From assembly GCA_017303855.1 (NCBI GenBank), contig JAFLBL010000004.1, positions 1-64,000 of the forward strand: 64,000 bases of DNA, read 5' to 3'. Each line of letters starts with the position of its first letter. Position 1 is the stretch's first letter. This DNA is from Chitinophagales bacterium. Lineage in GTDB: Bacteria; Bacteroidota; Bacteroidia; Chitinophagales; Chitinophagaceae. Position numbers and translations under genes: made by a program. The notes beneath the pieces were generated by a model, which did not search any database, was not told where the DNA came from, and saw nothing but the letters and a program-made list of their open reading frames with translations. Of this stretch, positions 34,266 to 43,595 are shown in pieces.

Positions 34266-35290
34266 GCAAATGTTTTTTCCAGCACCGGTAATACACGGGG
34301 CTGTATGGTTTTAACATGTTCCGCAATATGCCGGATATGATCAGGGGTGGTGCCGCAACAGCCACCCACAATATTGACAAATCCTTCGCTGGCCCACTCT
34401 TCAAGATAATGACCGGTGTCTTCCGGATGTTCATCGTATTCTCCCATGGCATTGGGCAGACCCGCGTTGGGATAGGCCGAAACATAACAGCCCGCAATCT
34501 GTGAGAGCTCTTCAATATGCGGCCGCATTTCTTTTGCACCGAGGGCGCAGTTGAGTCCGATGCTGAGCGGTTTGGCGTGCATTACGGATGTATAAAAAGC
34601 TTCCAGGGTTTGTCCGCTCAGGGTACGGCCGGACGCATCGGTTATGGTACCGCTGATCATTACGGGCAGCTGTTTTTTATCCGGATGCTCCCGATAATAT
34701 TTTTTGATAGCGAATATGGCGCCTTTGGCATTGAGTGTATCAAAAATGGTTTCCACCAGCAGGGTATCCGCACCACCATCCACCAGGCCTTTTACCTGTT
34801 CATAATAGGCATCCACTACTTCATCAAAAGTTACAGCCCTGAACCCGGGGTTATTGACATCGGGTGAAAGGGATAATGTTTTATTCAGGGGGCCAATCGC
34901 TCCGGCCACCCATTTTTCTCCGGGTGCCGCTTCGGGATGGGCCGCATAATATTCCTCAATGGCTTTGCGGGCACAGCGGGCCGCTGCTACATTGAGTTCA
35001 TACGCCAGTGACTGCATATCATAATCCGCCATAGCAATCACCGTGCTGCTGAATGTATTTGTTTCAATAATATCGGCTCCGGCTTCCAGGTATTGCTTAT
35101 GAATACCAATGATGATATCCGGCCTTGTGATATTGAGCAGGTCGTTATTCCCTTTTACATCGGTTGGCCAGTCCTTAAAACGCTCACCGCGGTAGTCCGC
35201 TTCAGACAGTTTATGACGCTGGATCATGGTTCCCATGGCCCCATCAATCACCAATATGCGCTCTTTTAAACAATCCTGGATTGTTTTCAT
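34262..35290 (-). CDS. metH: Methionine synthase, homocysteine-binding half (split MetH), 342 aa
   Basis: The homocysteine S-methyltransferase domain, a zinc-dependent barrel. It begins [20 protein letters not shown]. The zinc Cys residues are C248 (GLNCALG) and the Cys pair in [11 protein letters not shown] near residue 313. In E. coli this domain is fused to the rest of MetH; here it is a separate gene, as in several Bacteroidota. It is the first gene of the metH operon, behind a 130-nt structured leader. Confidence 0.95.
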   Translation of the reverse strand: MKTIQDCLKERILVIDGAMGTMIQRHKLSEADYRGERFKDWPTDVKGNNDLLNITRPDIIIGIHKQYLEAGADIIETNTFSSTVIAMADYDMQSLAYELNVAAARCARKAIEEYYAAHPEAAPGEKWVAGAIGPLNKTLSLSPDVNNPGFRAVTFDEVVDAYYEQVKGLVDGGADTLLVETIFDTLNAKGAIFAIKKYYREHPDKKQLPVMISGTITDASGRTLSGQTLEAFYTSVMHAKPLSIGLNCALGAKEMRPHIEELSQIAGCYVSAYPNAGLPNAMGEYDEHPEDTGHYLEEWASEGFVNIVGGCCGTTPDHIRHIAEHVKTIQPRVLPVLEKTFA

Positions 35291-35422
35291 TTCTCGTTAC
35301 TGGTTTGTGAACTATAAACGTTGGGAAACTCTGGAGGGGGTTCCGTACCGTTTATTAGTTCTGTTATTCCCCGGGATCCGGAGAGGCAGGCCGAACAATA
35401 AACAAATCCGCCTGAATAGCTA
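35291..35422 (-). ncRNA. Structured 5' leader of the metH operon
   Basis: The transcript from the predicted promoter has a leader of about 130 nt. A 12-bp stem with one bulge forms between 35361-35349 and 35320-35309 (GAACTAATAAACG with CGTTTATAGTTC). Inside it is a GGAA/TTTCC hairpin around a CCCCCTCCAGAG loop. Upstream is a GC-rich block (35369-35391). It does not match the SAM-I, SAM-II or cobalamin riboswitch patterns I know. A control element is inference. Confidence 0.4.
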
Positions 35423-35453
35423 CAAAGTTAGTCTTTATAAAGCGAATAAACAA
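35423..35453 (-). promoter_or_regulatory. Predicted metH promoter
   Basis: On the minus strand TAACTTTG (35423-35430) is a perfect TAnnTTTG -7 element and TTG (35451-35453) lies 20 bases further upstream as -33 element. Confidence 0.65.
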
Positions 35454-35515
35454 GATGCTATAACGGCTTTATATACAGTAGCTTAAGGATGAAATAATCG
35501 ATAGAAGGGGAGTGG

Positions 35516-36133
35516 TTACCGGTTCACATAGCTTTCCACGGGCAGCCTGTTTTGCAGGCTTCTGGCCAGGGTCATCTCGTCCGCATATTCCAGTTCACCG
35601 CCAAACGCAATACCCCTGGCAATAGTGGTCACCCGTACCGGCAGGGATTGCAGTTTTTTCTGAATATAGTAAATGGTGGTGTCTCCCTGGATAGTAGCAT
35701 TCAGGGCAAAAATGACTTCCGTGGTTTTTTCTTTCCGGATCCGGTTAATCAGTGATTCGATCTGCAACTGATCAGGTCCTACGCCATCCAATGGAGAAAT
35801 GATGCCGCCCAGTATATGGTAGGTGCCGTTGTATTGCTGGGTACTTTCAATGGCAATTACATCGCGTATGCTTTCCACCACACAGATAATTTCCTGTTTG
35901 CGCATGGAGTTGGCACAGATGGAACAGATATCGCCGTCGGATACATTGAAACAACGCTGGCAGAATTTTATCTCGTTGCGCATCCGGGCCATTATTTCGC
36001 TGAACTGATTTACTTCCTTTGCATCCTGTTTCAATAAGTGTAATACCAGGCGCAATGCCGTTTTCTTCCCGATGCCGGGCAGCCGGGCAAATTCATTCAC
36101 CGCGTTTTCCAGTAAAGCTGAAGAAAATTGCAT
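35516..36133 (-). CDS. recR: Recombination protein RecR
   Basis: RecR (205 aa), which loads RecA with RecF/RecO in gap repair. Seen are the helix-hairpin-helix LPGIGKKTALRLVLHLL, the four-Cys zinc finger (CQRCFNVSDGDICSIC, residues about 57-72), the Toprim domain starting at ICVVESIRD with YHILGG-x-ISPLDGVGP, and a C-terminal Walker-like end. Length is normal. Confidence 0.96.
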   Translation of the reverse strand: MQFSSALLENAVNEFARLPGIGKKTALRLVLHLLKQDAKEVNQFSEIMARMRNEIKFCQRCFNVSDGDICSICANSMRKQEIICVVESIRDVIAIESTQQYNGTYHILGGIISPLDGVGPDQLQIESLINRIRKEKTTEVIFALNATIQGDTTIYYIQKKLQSLPVRVTTIARGIAFGGELEYADEMTLARSLQNRLPVESYVNR

Positions 36134-36227
36134 GGCGCAAAGATAGTCCGGGCAACTGACAATTACGGCCTTCTCCGGAAGAGTCAGCCATTTTGTTTCC
36201 TGTAAAAAAGACTGTACGGAATGCCTG

Positions 36228-37661
36228 TTATTGTTTCAGGTCAATATCAAATTCGTTAGTCCAGTTGGCTTTCACTGTTACTTTCCGGGGTATGGGTTGT
36301 ACGCGTTCCGTTTGCAGGTGTTTGCCAAAGAATTCGCCCGGATCCCATTGACCGTTTTTATTCGCATCGAACAGGATTCGCAATTCATAATCCCCGGGAT
36401 TAAACAGGGTTTGTATAAAATCGGGACTGGTAAGCGGGAATGATTTATGCAATGCCTGCCCGAGGATGATTTGTAAAACCGGGTTTTTCTCCAGGTCCAG
36501 ATTACGGAAGCGGATTTTCAGAATGCCATAGTCTGCTTTCTTTTTGGAAATAAAAGAAAGGGTATCGGTCTTCAATAATTTTTTTCCGGTACTGTCTTCC
36601 GCAAAATCCCGGTTCAGGATCAGGTTATACAGGGTCTTTTCCTGCCACACCGTTTTTATGGAAATGGTCATTGACGTACTGTCTTTTACAAACCGCACAT
36701 CTTTAACGGGCGTATAACTGCTGTCTGTAAAAAGGGTGAGTCCTGTGCTGTCGAAATTTTTCAGTGGGGATTCAAAATTCAGTTTCAGTTCATCCAGGAG
36801 ATCCTGCTGATTACTGCTCAGGTTGATCTGGAATTTAAGGCGTTTGTCCGCGGCGGTATTGCCGGGTTTGTTTCTGCCGCCTTGTCCTGCCAGATCAGGA
36901 GTAGTGGCCGGAGCTGCTTCCTTTTTCGCAAAGGCATACAATACCAGTGAATCATTTTTTTCACCAATTGTTACGGGGGCGTCGGCAAAAGCAAAGAGTT
37001 GTTTGTCGTTCATATACCGCTTCATGCCGCCGTCATCTTTAAGCGCATACAGGTAAAAAGTCTGGGGTGGCAGGTTTTTGAAATGAAACCGTCCCTGGTT
37101 ATCCAGCCGGGCGGCATATTTCGGTTTTTCTTTTACCACAGCCGAGTCATTCTTGCTGGTATGCAGGATCACAAGCAGGGTACTGTCGGGTTTGGCAGTT
37201 TCTGCAATCAGTACGGTACCCTGCAGTTCGAGAGAATCTATATAGGGCCCGGTGGAAAAAGTAAACCGGAAGTCTTTCATCACATTGCCTTCATTAATAT
37301 CTTTTATGGCTTTGCCAAAATCAAAGGAATAAGTGGTGTTCGCTTCGAGACTGTCTTTAATCTTAACCGTGATTTCACGCAGCCTGGCATCCACGGAAGG
37401 CGTGATTCTGGCCAGCGGTGAAACCAGCAGGTTGTTCTGTATATCCTGCACGTCAACAAATTCGTCAAATGTAAAAACGAGTTTATTGCCTTTAAAGTTC
37501 CGGGATGAGTCGGCCGGACTGGCTTTTAGCAGTACCGGCGGAATCGTATCCCTTGGTCCGCCCTGCGGGGGTACAATATTGGCACAGCCGCTGCCGCCGG
37601 TCATAACAACAGCCAGGACAGAAAGAAAAACAAATCCGGAAATTAAAATGGACGTACGCAT
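36228..37661 (-). CDS. Ig-like (SbsA/Big_5-type) domain lipoprotein, 477 aa
   Basis: A signal peptide with lipobox ending GGSGC (Cys at residue 27) is followed by NIVPPQGGPRDTIPPVLLKASPADSS, the start of a bacterial Ig-like domain (about 35-145) of the kind found in large Bacteroidota surface proteins. The middle is a carboxypeptidase-regulatory-like beta domain (LDNQGRFHFKNLPPQTFYLYALKD, about 200-235). The end contains ILFDANKNGQWDPGEF, a calcium-loop-like motif. It is probably exposed on the outer membrane. The ATG at 37661 is chosen because a textbook signal peptide starts there. Confidence 0.85.
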   Translation of the reverse strand: MRTSILISGFVFLSVLAVVMTGGSGCANIVPPQGGPRDTIPPVLLKASPADSSRNFKGNKLVFTFDEFVDVQDIQNNLLVSPLARITPSVDARLREITVKIKDSLEANTTYSFDFGKAIKDINEGNVMKDFRFTFSTGPYIDSLELQGTVLIAETAKPDSTLLVILHTSKNDSAVVKEKPKYAARLDNQGRFHFKNLPPQTFYLYALKDDGGMKRYMNDKQLFAFADAPVTIGEKNDSLVLYAFAKKEAAPATTPDLAGQGGRNKPGNTAADKRLKFQINLSSNQQDLLDELKLNFESPLKNFDSTGLTLFTDSSYTPVKDVRFVKDSTSMTISIKTVWQEKTLYNLILNRDFAEDSTGKKLLKTDTLSFISKKKADYGILKIRFRNLDLEKNPVLQIILGQALHKSFPLTSPDFIQTLFNPGDYELRILFDANKNGQWDPGEFFGKHLQTERVQPIPRKVTVKANWTNEFDIDLKQ

Positions 37662-38035
37662 CGGTTGCGAAATTACAGGTTTGGCAGGAGAAGAGTGTTG
37701 GGAAAAATATAATATTACAGATGACAGATGCGGGATGTCAGATGTCTGTATCGGAATGAATTTAAGGCCCCGTGCTTTGTACTTCATTCCGTTCAACTTT
37801 TAATAAATAGCCATTGTTACTGTATCTTTAAGAGGTGGCAACAATTTTTAGAACTTTCCCCTTATCTATGAACCGGCGCCTGTTAACCTCCTTTCTTTTG
37901 TTTTTATTCCCGTGGAAATCTTTTACCCAGCCGGGTAAATTGCCAGTAGCCGGTCCTGCTTTTTATTTTAATAAGTTTCAGGAATTTATTGATGACAATA
38001 CGGGTTCATCTTTGTATTACCTGCGCCCGGTTTAT

Positions 38036-38668
38036 ATGATATTAACCCGTGTATTGATAATTGCCTGCTTTCTGTTAACGTCCTGCACGCAGGGAAACCG
38101 GAAGGAAAAAGAGAAGGTAGTGCAGGAAGTTGTGCTGCCGACAGACAGTGTTAAGAAAACCAGACAGGGAAAAGATGCAACAAACGACGAATTCCTTTCA
38201 GAAAAACTGACGCCTATCCGGGAAAACTACAACCGTATTATAGCCATCAGGGAATGGAAAGCTGTTATAACAAAAGAATTGTTTGAGTCGACAGAAGGCG
38301 GTGAGGCGGGTTTTTATTATACTCCGGCGGGACTTCAGAAAATTGTAGTCCGGCATTACGGTGAAATGTTTCAGCAGATTACTGAATACTACCTGCAGGA
38401 AGGCCGGCTTTCTTTTGTATTTGAAAAAAGGTATAAATACAACCGTCCCATTTATTACGACTCATTTGCAATGAAAGAAAGCGGGGATAGCGAGTCCTTT
38501 GATTTTGGCAAAGCTGAAATTATTGAAGTCCGGAGTTATTTTGAAAACGGCATACTAATTCACCAGGTCAGCAACCAGGATTGCGGGGCCCCTTTTGCTG
38601 CCGGTTACCTGGACGAAGAAAAATTGCGGATTGAAAAGGATTTCAATAAACTGATGCGCATGCAATGA
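38036..38668 (+). CDS. Orphan lipoprotein, 210 aa
   Basis: The lipoprotein signal is MILTRVLIIACFLLTSC (lipid-anchored Cys17). The mature protein has a charged linker (20-60) and a mixed alpha/beta domain with FYYTPAGLQKIVVRHYGEMFQQITEYYLQ, which recalls small Bacteroidota lipoproteins of unknown function. In-frame codons reach back to 37835, but only the ATG at 38036 starts a lipobox signal; the 37662-38035 stretch otherwise shows no gene. Confidence 0.75.
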   Translation: MILTRVLIIACFLLTSCTQGNRKEKEKVVQEVVLPTDSVKKTRQGKDATNDEFLSEKLTPIRENYNRIIAIREWKAVITKELFESTEGGEAGFYYTPAGLQKIVVRHYGEMFQQITEYYLQEGRLSFVFEKRYKYNRPIYYDSFAMKESGDSESFDFGKAEIIEVRSYFENGILIHQVSNQDCGAPFAAGYLDEEKLRIEKDFNKLMRMQ

Positions 38669-38685
38669 TACAGCTAAACGCAGTT

Positions 38686-38722
38686 TCGTACTTCGTACTT
38701 CTAACCTCGTACTTCGTACTTA
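38686..38722. repeat. Degenerate tandem repeat (CGTACTT type)
   Basis: Units CGTACTT, CGTACTT, CTAACCT, CGTACTT, CGTACTT lie between the convergent lipoprotein and helicase genes; a second patch of the same type is at 42607-42635. Confidence 0.75.
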
Positions 38723-38727
38723 CTCCT

Positions 38728-41700
38728 TCATTCCTCTTCCTCACCAAGTTCATGTAACGCCACGGCCATATTATTGGTCTTGACAAAATTGCACCAGTGG
38801 CAATCTTTATCACCGCAGCCGGTGTAGAAGTCGCGGTCCTGTATTTTGTCCCAGACCTGGCGGATCTGCTGGGTTACGGTAGTGATGTCTGCCGGATTGA
38901 TGACTACTTTTTCGCGGCGGTAGTTTTTCTTTTTATCGGGTTCAATAAAATCAAATTCGGTACTGGTTACTTTCCAGTCTTTCTGATCGTAATTGTCCAC
39001 CAGTATTTTATAAAATACCGCCTGCCGCCAATAGTCTCCCCCGTCGGGCTGTTTTACAGAGGGACCTTTGGTTTTCGGAATGGCTTTATCCGGATCCCCG
39101 GTCTTATAGTCAACTACATTCACCGATTTGCCATCAAATTCCAGTTTATCAAGTTTGCCTTTCAGGGGCACGCCATTCACCACCACATTGCGGATATTCC
39201 GTTCAATGGCTACAATTTTATTGAACTCACTGATGTATGTATCATAGTAGTTACCGAGTACTTCAGGGCCATATTCCATTCTCCGGTTGTATTGCTCCCG
39301 GGTAAAGCTCTCCCGGTGCCGTTCCATATACCATACAAAGTCCGCAATGAATTCTTCTTTGGCGGGGAAACGGTCTTTGCCGCTGTCCTGCATTTTACGG
39401 AACAGTTTTTCCAGCGCATGGTGTACCGCGGAGCCGAATTCAGTAGCTTCATTCTTCGGGGATGGAATCCGGATCAGGTTTTTGAAATAGAATTCCAACG
39501 GGCAACTCAGGTAATTATTCAGCGCGGTTACATTCATGACGAATTTTTCCAGCACACGCCCGATAAATTCTTCTTCAATCTTTTCAATTTCCGGTGCAGC
39601 GGCTTCTGCAAAACCAAGGGCGGCAAACTCGCTCAACACACTGTCGTCAATCACGATTTTTTCAACCGGCAGCTGGTGGTTGTCCTGGATTTCAGCAATG
39701 AACATGGACGGTTCCATATCCTTGCCATCATTTTTGTGAAGGCTGTATGAAATATACAAATGTTGTTCGGCCCGGGTGAGTGCTACATAGAACAAGCGCC
39801 GCAATTCTTCTTCATCATTCCCGGCCGCCTGGGAAGAGAATAGGGTGTCGGGCAGTTTATACCCGCCGCCGGGTTTACGTTTCTTTTCCCAGAAACCCGC
39901 ATTACAACCGGTGAGGAATACGTATTCAAACTCCAGTCCTTTTGAACCATGGGCGGTCATCAGGTTGATGCCTTTTTCGCTGCCGCTCACCTGTACCAGG
40001 GGAAGTGAAATATCTTCCTTCTCCATCAGGCTGATCAGGTCAACCAGCTCCTGGAGCCGGAGAAAAGGATTGCGGTGCGTTTCTTCTTTTACAAAATCGA
40101 AAAGACCGGTGAGAATCTGCAGCTGCCAGTGTTTATCGGGTTGCTGCATAAGATGACTGAGTATGCCGGTGTCGCGGATAATGGTTTCAAAGAGGTGTTG
40201 CAGGGTTTTGTTGGAAACATCACTGATTAACTGTTCAAGTGACAGGGAGGCTTTTTTTAATCCCGTATGAAGTCCGCTGCTGAACAGGTCCCTGGCGGGA
40301 GCATTGGCTTTTTCAGCGAGTGACTGACGGAGGGAACTGCCATTGCCACTGAATTTTTTATCGGCTACTTCCATGGTCAGCCGGGCGATCTCCATCGGGG
40401 GAACGCCAAACCAGTCCGCATGGAGTATTTCAAACAGCATTTCATCACCGCTGAAGGGAATATCATGTTCGGCGGCCAGGTATTTCAATGTCAGAATAAT
40501 CTTTTGCGCCAGGGGGAGTTCCAGAATATTCAGATTTCGTTTACTGTATACCGGTATATCCAGCAGTTTGAAATACCGGGTCAGTTCTTCGCCGTATTTA
40601 TTTTCCTTATAAATGATGCCGATGCGGCCGGGCTGTACGCCTTCCCCGAGCAATTGTTGTACCTGTTTTACAATACCGGTCATTTCCATCCGCAGCGTGT
40701 CATATTCACGGATATGCGGCGGGTGGGTGAGCGTGTTTATTTTTTCATTCGAGGAAATCAGTTCCTTGCTGAGCCCGTCGATCTGTTTTACCAGCCGTTC
40801 TTCATTCCGGTCGATAAGGGTTTTGGAGATGTCGAGTATGGGCTGGGTGGAGCGGTAATTGCGGGTAAGCACCACCGTTACCAGGTCGTCGCGGTAATTG
40901 CCGGCAAACTGCAGCATGTTTTCCACGCTGGCTCCCTGGAACCGGTAGATACTCTGATCGTCGTCACCCACAACAAATATATTGGGCTTGTCCCAGTAGC
41001 TGATCAGCAATTCCACGAGCCGGTTTTGCGTACCGCTGGTATCCTGGTATTCATCCACCAGTATGTACAGAAAGCGTTCCTGGTAATCGGCCAGCAGGTT
41101 TTTGTTTTCAGAAAATACGCGGATCACCCAGTTGATCATATCGTCAAAGTCATACCGGTTACGTTTGCGCATGAGTTCCTGGAACCGGTCGAATTCATTA
41201 ACCGCCGCCCGCAGTTTCTCCATCCGTTCTTTCTCTTCATCGAACTTATCCTGCTTCAGATCGCCGGCATTAAAATTTTTATATTTCTTTTTATATATAA
41301 ACTCATCCCGGGTGGGGAGGTCGGCCAGGTAGTCGTCAATCCGTTCATTGATATATGCGGGAGTCCATCCTTCTCTTTTCATGGCACTGAAGAGGCCCTG
41401 CAGGTTATTGACTTCAAAATATACATCCCCGCGATACCGCTTCAGCGGGTGGTTTTTCGGAAAGCTGTCAATCAGGTCTTTGAAAAGCTGGATTTTTTCC
41501 AGTTCGGAAATCGGATCGAGTGCCGTTTTTTCAAAGAGGGAGAGGTTTTCCTGGATCACATCATTGCAAAATGCGTGAAACGTATAGAGATTCACTTTAT
41601 AGGCATCCGGGCCGATAAAACGGAGCAGACGTTTCCGCATGGCAACCACACCGGCATCGGTATAAGTAAGGCAAAGAATATTCTCCGGACGGGCATCTGT

Positions 41701-41874
41701 CTCCAGCAGGATTTTACCGATCCGGCTGGCGAGAATCTGCGTTTTACCGGTACCGGGACCGGCGATTACCATTACCGGGCCTTCAAGGGTGGACACAGCC
41801 AGTTGCTGTTTCTCATTCAGCCTGGAAAATTCCTCCGCAAACTGCTTTTCTGTTTTTTCTTTATTAAACGACAT
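38728..41874 (-). CDS. UvrD/AddB-like helicase with C-terminal Fe-S nuclease domain, 1048 aa
   Basis: A superfamily 1 DNA helicase fused to a RecB-type nuclease. Walker A is GPGTGKTQ (residues 39-46), Walker B/motif II is LVDEYQDT (about 272-279), motif III is DDDQSIYRFQGA, and motif VI is VALTRAEQHLY. The C-terminal PD-(D/E)XK nuclease shows LDKLEFDGKSVNVVDYKTG. A Cys in the LSCPLEFYF segment and three in GCGDKDCHWC are the expected four ligands of an AddB-type iron-sulfur cluster. It probably processes DNA ends for recombination. No second subunit is encoded nearby. Confidence 0.93.
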   Translation of the reverse strand: MSFNKEKTEKQFAEEFSRLNEKQQLAVSTLEGPVMVIAGPGTGKTQILASRIGKILLETDARPENILCLTYTDAGVVAMRKRLLRFIGPDAYKVNLYTFHAFCNDVIQENLSLFEKTALDPISELEKIQLFKDLIDSFPKNHPLKRYRGDVYFEVNNLQGLFSAMKREGWTPAYINERIDDYLADLPTRDEFIYKKKYKNFNAGDLKQDKFDEEKERMEKLRAAVNEFDRFQELMRKRNRYDFDDMINWVIRVFSENKNLLADYQERFLYILVDEYQDTSGTQNRLVELLISYWDKPNIFVVGDDDQSIYRFQGASVENMLQFAGNYRDDLVTVVLTRNYRSTQPILDISKTLIDRNEERLVKQIDGLSKELISSNEKINTLTHPPHIREYDTLRMEMTGIVKQVQQLLGEGVQPGRIGIIYKENKYGEELTRYFKLLDIPVYSKRNLNILELPLAQKIILTLKYLAAEHDIPFSGDEMLFEILHADWFGVPPMEIARLTMEVADKKFSGNGSSLRQSLAEKANAPARDLFSSGLHTGLKKASLSLEQLISDVSNKTLQHLFETIIRDTGILSHLMQQPDKHWQLQILTGLFDFVKEETHRNPFLRLQELVDLISLMEKEDISLPLVQVSGSEKGINLMTAHGSKGLEFEYVFLTGCNAGFWEKKRKPGGGYKLPDTLFSSQAAGNDEEELRRLFYVALTRAEQHLYISYSLHKNDGKDMEPSMFIAEIQDNHQLPVEKIVIDDSVLSEFAALGFAEAAAPEIEKIEEEFIGRVLEKFVMNVTALNNYLSCPLEFYFKNLIRIPSPKNEATEFGSAVHHALEKLFRKMQDSGKDRFPAKEEFIADFVWYMERHRESFTREQYNRRMEYGPEVLGNYYDTYISEFNKIVAIERNIRNVVVNGVPLKGKLDKLEFDGKSVNVVDYKTGDPDKAIPKTKGPSVKQPDGGDYWRQAVFYKILVDNYDQKDWKVTSTEFDFIEPDKKKNYRREKVVINPADITTVTQQIRQVWDKIQDRDFYTGCGDKDCHWCNFVKTNNMAVALHELGEEEE

Positions 41875-41935
41875 CGTATTCCCGAACTTTTAAGGTTTAA
41901 ATGGGTTATTAGGACGAATTTAAATCAATAATCCC

Positions 41936-42409
41936 ATGGCGGCACATACAATTAAGACGGTTCAACGGATTCCTGTTTCCCTGGATAAGGCCTGGGATTT
42001 CTTTTCCGATCCGGCCAATCTGCAAACCATTACCCCGGAAGGCATGGGGTTTAAGGTCATTTCAAAGCACCATGGTGACCGGATGTACGCCGGACAACTG
42101 ATCGAATATAAAGTACGGCCGGTGGCGGGCATTCCGGTTTACTGGATGACGGAGATCACACAGGTAAAAGACCGTATTTATTTTATTGATGAACAGCGTT
42201 TTGGTCCATATACCTTATGGCATCACCAGCATCATTTTAAAGAAATTCCCGGGGGAGTGGAGATGACGGATATTGTTCACTATAAAAATCCGCTGGGCAT
42301 ACTCGGGCGTATTGCCAACAGGCTTTTTGTAAAAAATAAACTTAAAACGATTTTTGATTTCAGGTACAGGAAAGTGGAGGAACTGTTTGGGAAGTGGAAT
42401 GGTGCGTAA
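41936..42409 (+). CDS. SRPBCC family protein (polyketide cyclase/ligand-binding type), 157 aa
   Basis: A helix-grip fold protein. It starts with HTIKTVQRIPVSLDKAWDFFSDPANLQTITPEGMGF, typical of the START/Bet v1-like SRPBCC group, and ends with a long helix (FDFRYRKVEELF). Such proteins bind hydrophobic ligands. In Bacteroidota similar proteins occur alone or near cyclases; no partner is visible here. It is divergent from the helicase gene. Confidence 0.88.
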   Translation: MAAHTIKTVQRIPVSLDKAWDFFSDPANLQTITPEGMGFKVISKHHGDRMYAGQLIEYKVRPVAGIPVYWMTEITQVKDRIYFIDEQRFGPYTLWHHQHHFKEIPGGVEMTDIVHYKNPLGILGRIANRLFVKNKLKTIFDFRYRKVEELFGKWNGA

Positions 42410-42411
42410 GT

Positions 42412-42443
42412 GAGTCGGTAGTTAGAGTTGGTAGTTAGTAGTC
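42412..42443. repeat. Degenerate repeat (GGTAGTTAGAGTT type)
   Basis: GAGTCGGTAGTTAGAGTTGG and TAGTTAGTAGTC begin just after the SRPBCC stop codon. The rest of the 42410-42685 gap holds the element at 42510-42543 and the CGTACTT repeat. Confidence 0.55.
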
Positions 42444-42509
42444 AACAGCCCTTCATAAGGTGTTTAAACTAAAATGGGTCAGCTACTCGTTTTATAAAGT
42501 GTCTTTCAT

Positions 42510-42543
42510 TGTCACCCTGCCCTTCGATAGACTCAGGAGAACA
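42510..42543. repeat. Dispersed short element (TGTCACCCTG type)
   Basis: TTGTCACCCTG followed by CCCTTCGATAGACTCAGGAG resembles the reverse complement of 6404-6444 (TTGTCACCCTGAGCTTGCCGAAGGGTG). Confidence 0.45.
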
Positions 42544-42606
42544 ATAGTCCCGCTAAAGTAATATTTCAGGGCGTGTGAACGTACTCATACGGGACGTATC
42601 GAAGGG

Positions 42607-42635
42607 TCGTACTTCGTACCTCGTACTTCGTACTT
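42607..42635. repeat. Degenerate tandem repeat (CGTACTT type)
   Basis: Four units (CGTACTT, CGTACCT, CGTACTT, CGTACTT), near-identical to the patch at 38686-38722. Confidence 0.7.
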
Positions 42636-42685
42636 TCAAAACAAAGGTTTTCCCGTTTAGCTGTCCGCTTTTTTCTGTTATCCGA

Positions 42686-43327
42686 TTACACCGCTTCCTG
42701 GTTGAGCACTTTCATCATGGACACCACGTTGGAGACATTGAGCTTCTTAAAGATGTTATAGCGGTGTACTTCCACGGTACGCTGGGAGATAAATAGTTTT
42801 CCGGCAATATCGTGAGAGGAAAGTCCTTCCCTGATCATACTGATAATTTCCAGTTCTCTCTTGGTCAGTGAATTGATCCGGGTCACCGGGTTGTTTTCAT
42901 TTTCGCCCAGCATCTGCTCGGCAATCAGGTTCTTGATATCTTCCGCGATATAGCTTTTCCCATTATATACAGACAGGATGGCGGTTACCATTTCTTCAAA
43001 TGAAGAAGTCTTGGACATATATCCGCTGGCACCTGCTGACAGGATCTGTTTGATGGTGAGTACATTGGTGTGCATGGAAACGGCCAGCACCTGGGTCAGC
43101 GGAAATTTTTCCTTGATGCTGCGCGTAAGATCTATACCGGAAATGCCGGGCATGGAAATATCCATCAAAACCACGTTCGGTAATTTGACTTTTATTTCAT
43201 CCATAGCCAGCCGTCCGTCGGTGGAAATGCCCACAACGGAAAAACGGTTGTCAATACTCAACAGGGAATTCCACATGTCAAGCATCATGCGGTGATCGTC
43301 TACGAGGTATACTTTTATTCGTTTCAT
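42686..43327 (-). CDS. LuxR/NarL-family response regulator, 213 aa
   Basis: The receiver domain (residues 4-120) has the acidic pair D10-D11, the phosphorylation site D56 (VVLMDISMP) and a Lys-like switch position near 105. The C-terminal LuxR HTH (about 148-210) reads LTKRELEIISMIREGLSSHDIAGKLFISQRTVEVHRYNIFKKL. It is a DNA-binding output for a phosphorelay. No kinase is adjacent; the HPt gene is the divergent neighbour, and kinases lie 4-10 kb away. Confidence 0.93.
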   Translation of the reverse strand: MKRIKVYLVDDHRMMLDMWNSLLSIDNRFSVVGISTDGRLAMDEIKVKLPNVVLMDISMPGISGIDLTRSIKEKFPLTQVLAVSMHTNVLTIKQILSAGASGYMSKTSSFEEMVTAILSVYNGKSYIAEDIKNLIAEQMLGENENNPVTRINSLTKRELEIISMIREGLSSHDIAGKLFISQRTVEVHRYNIFKKLNVSNVVSMMKVLNQEAV

Positions 43328-43435
43328 GGTGGATTGGGGGGATATTGGCGTTAGATAATGTGTAAAAATTTGTTTTTCAGGATTACGGACTCTATAAAAG
43401 TAGAAATAGATACGTAGTTTTAAAAATGTGAAAAT

Positions 43436-43485
43436 GAAAATTAAGTACTTATGCTTATAGCACGATGAGTGCTAGTACTTCAGTA
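43436..43485. promoter_or_regulatory. Putative control motif in the RR/HPt divergent region
   Basis: GAAAATTAAGTACTTA (43436-43451) resembles GAAAATTAAGTAGTAATACTTA at 51780-51801 in front of the hybrid kinase. Next to it TAGCAC-GATGA-GTGCTA forms a perfect 6-bp hairpin, flanked by AGTACTT copies. Shared control of the signalling genes is inference. Confidence 0.4.
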
Positions 43486-43595
43486 GTTAAAGAATAATTG
43501 TATTTTATCAATGATTTTCTATTTTTCAAGTTCAATCAGGGTTCGCCCGGAAATCTTTTCTTCAGCATTCCGGAGAAAACAACTTGTATAAACCT

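Noticed and set aside
35369..35391. Adjoining BamHI/SmaI-like sites (CCCCGGGATCCGG) as a cloning linker or vector trace
   Set aside because: The block lies in a native-looking leader between a good promoter and metH, with no vector sequence on either side.
35291..35422. SAM-I, SAM-II or cobalamin riboswitch before metH
   Set aside because: None of the conserved core strings of these classes is present; only a generic structured leader can be claimed.
37835..38035. Longer N-terminus for the lipoprotein at 38036
   Set aside because: The extension would put the lipobox in the middle of the protein; the ATG at 38036 begins a perfect lipoprotein signal.
40420..41931. A 503-codon open frame on the + strand opposite the helicase-nuclease gene
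   Set aside because: Its translation is low-complexity (many F, I, V, Q, H) with no domain pattern, while the minus strand carries all helicase and nuclease motifs. It is a shadow of codon bias.
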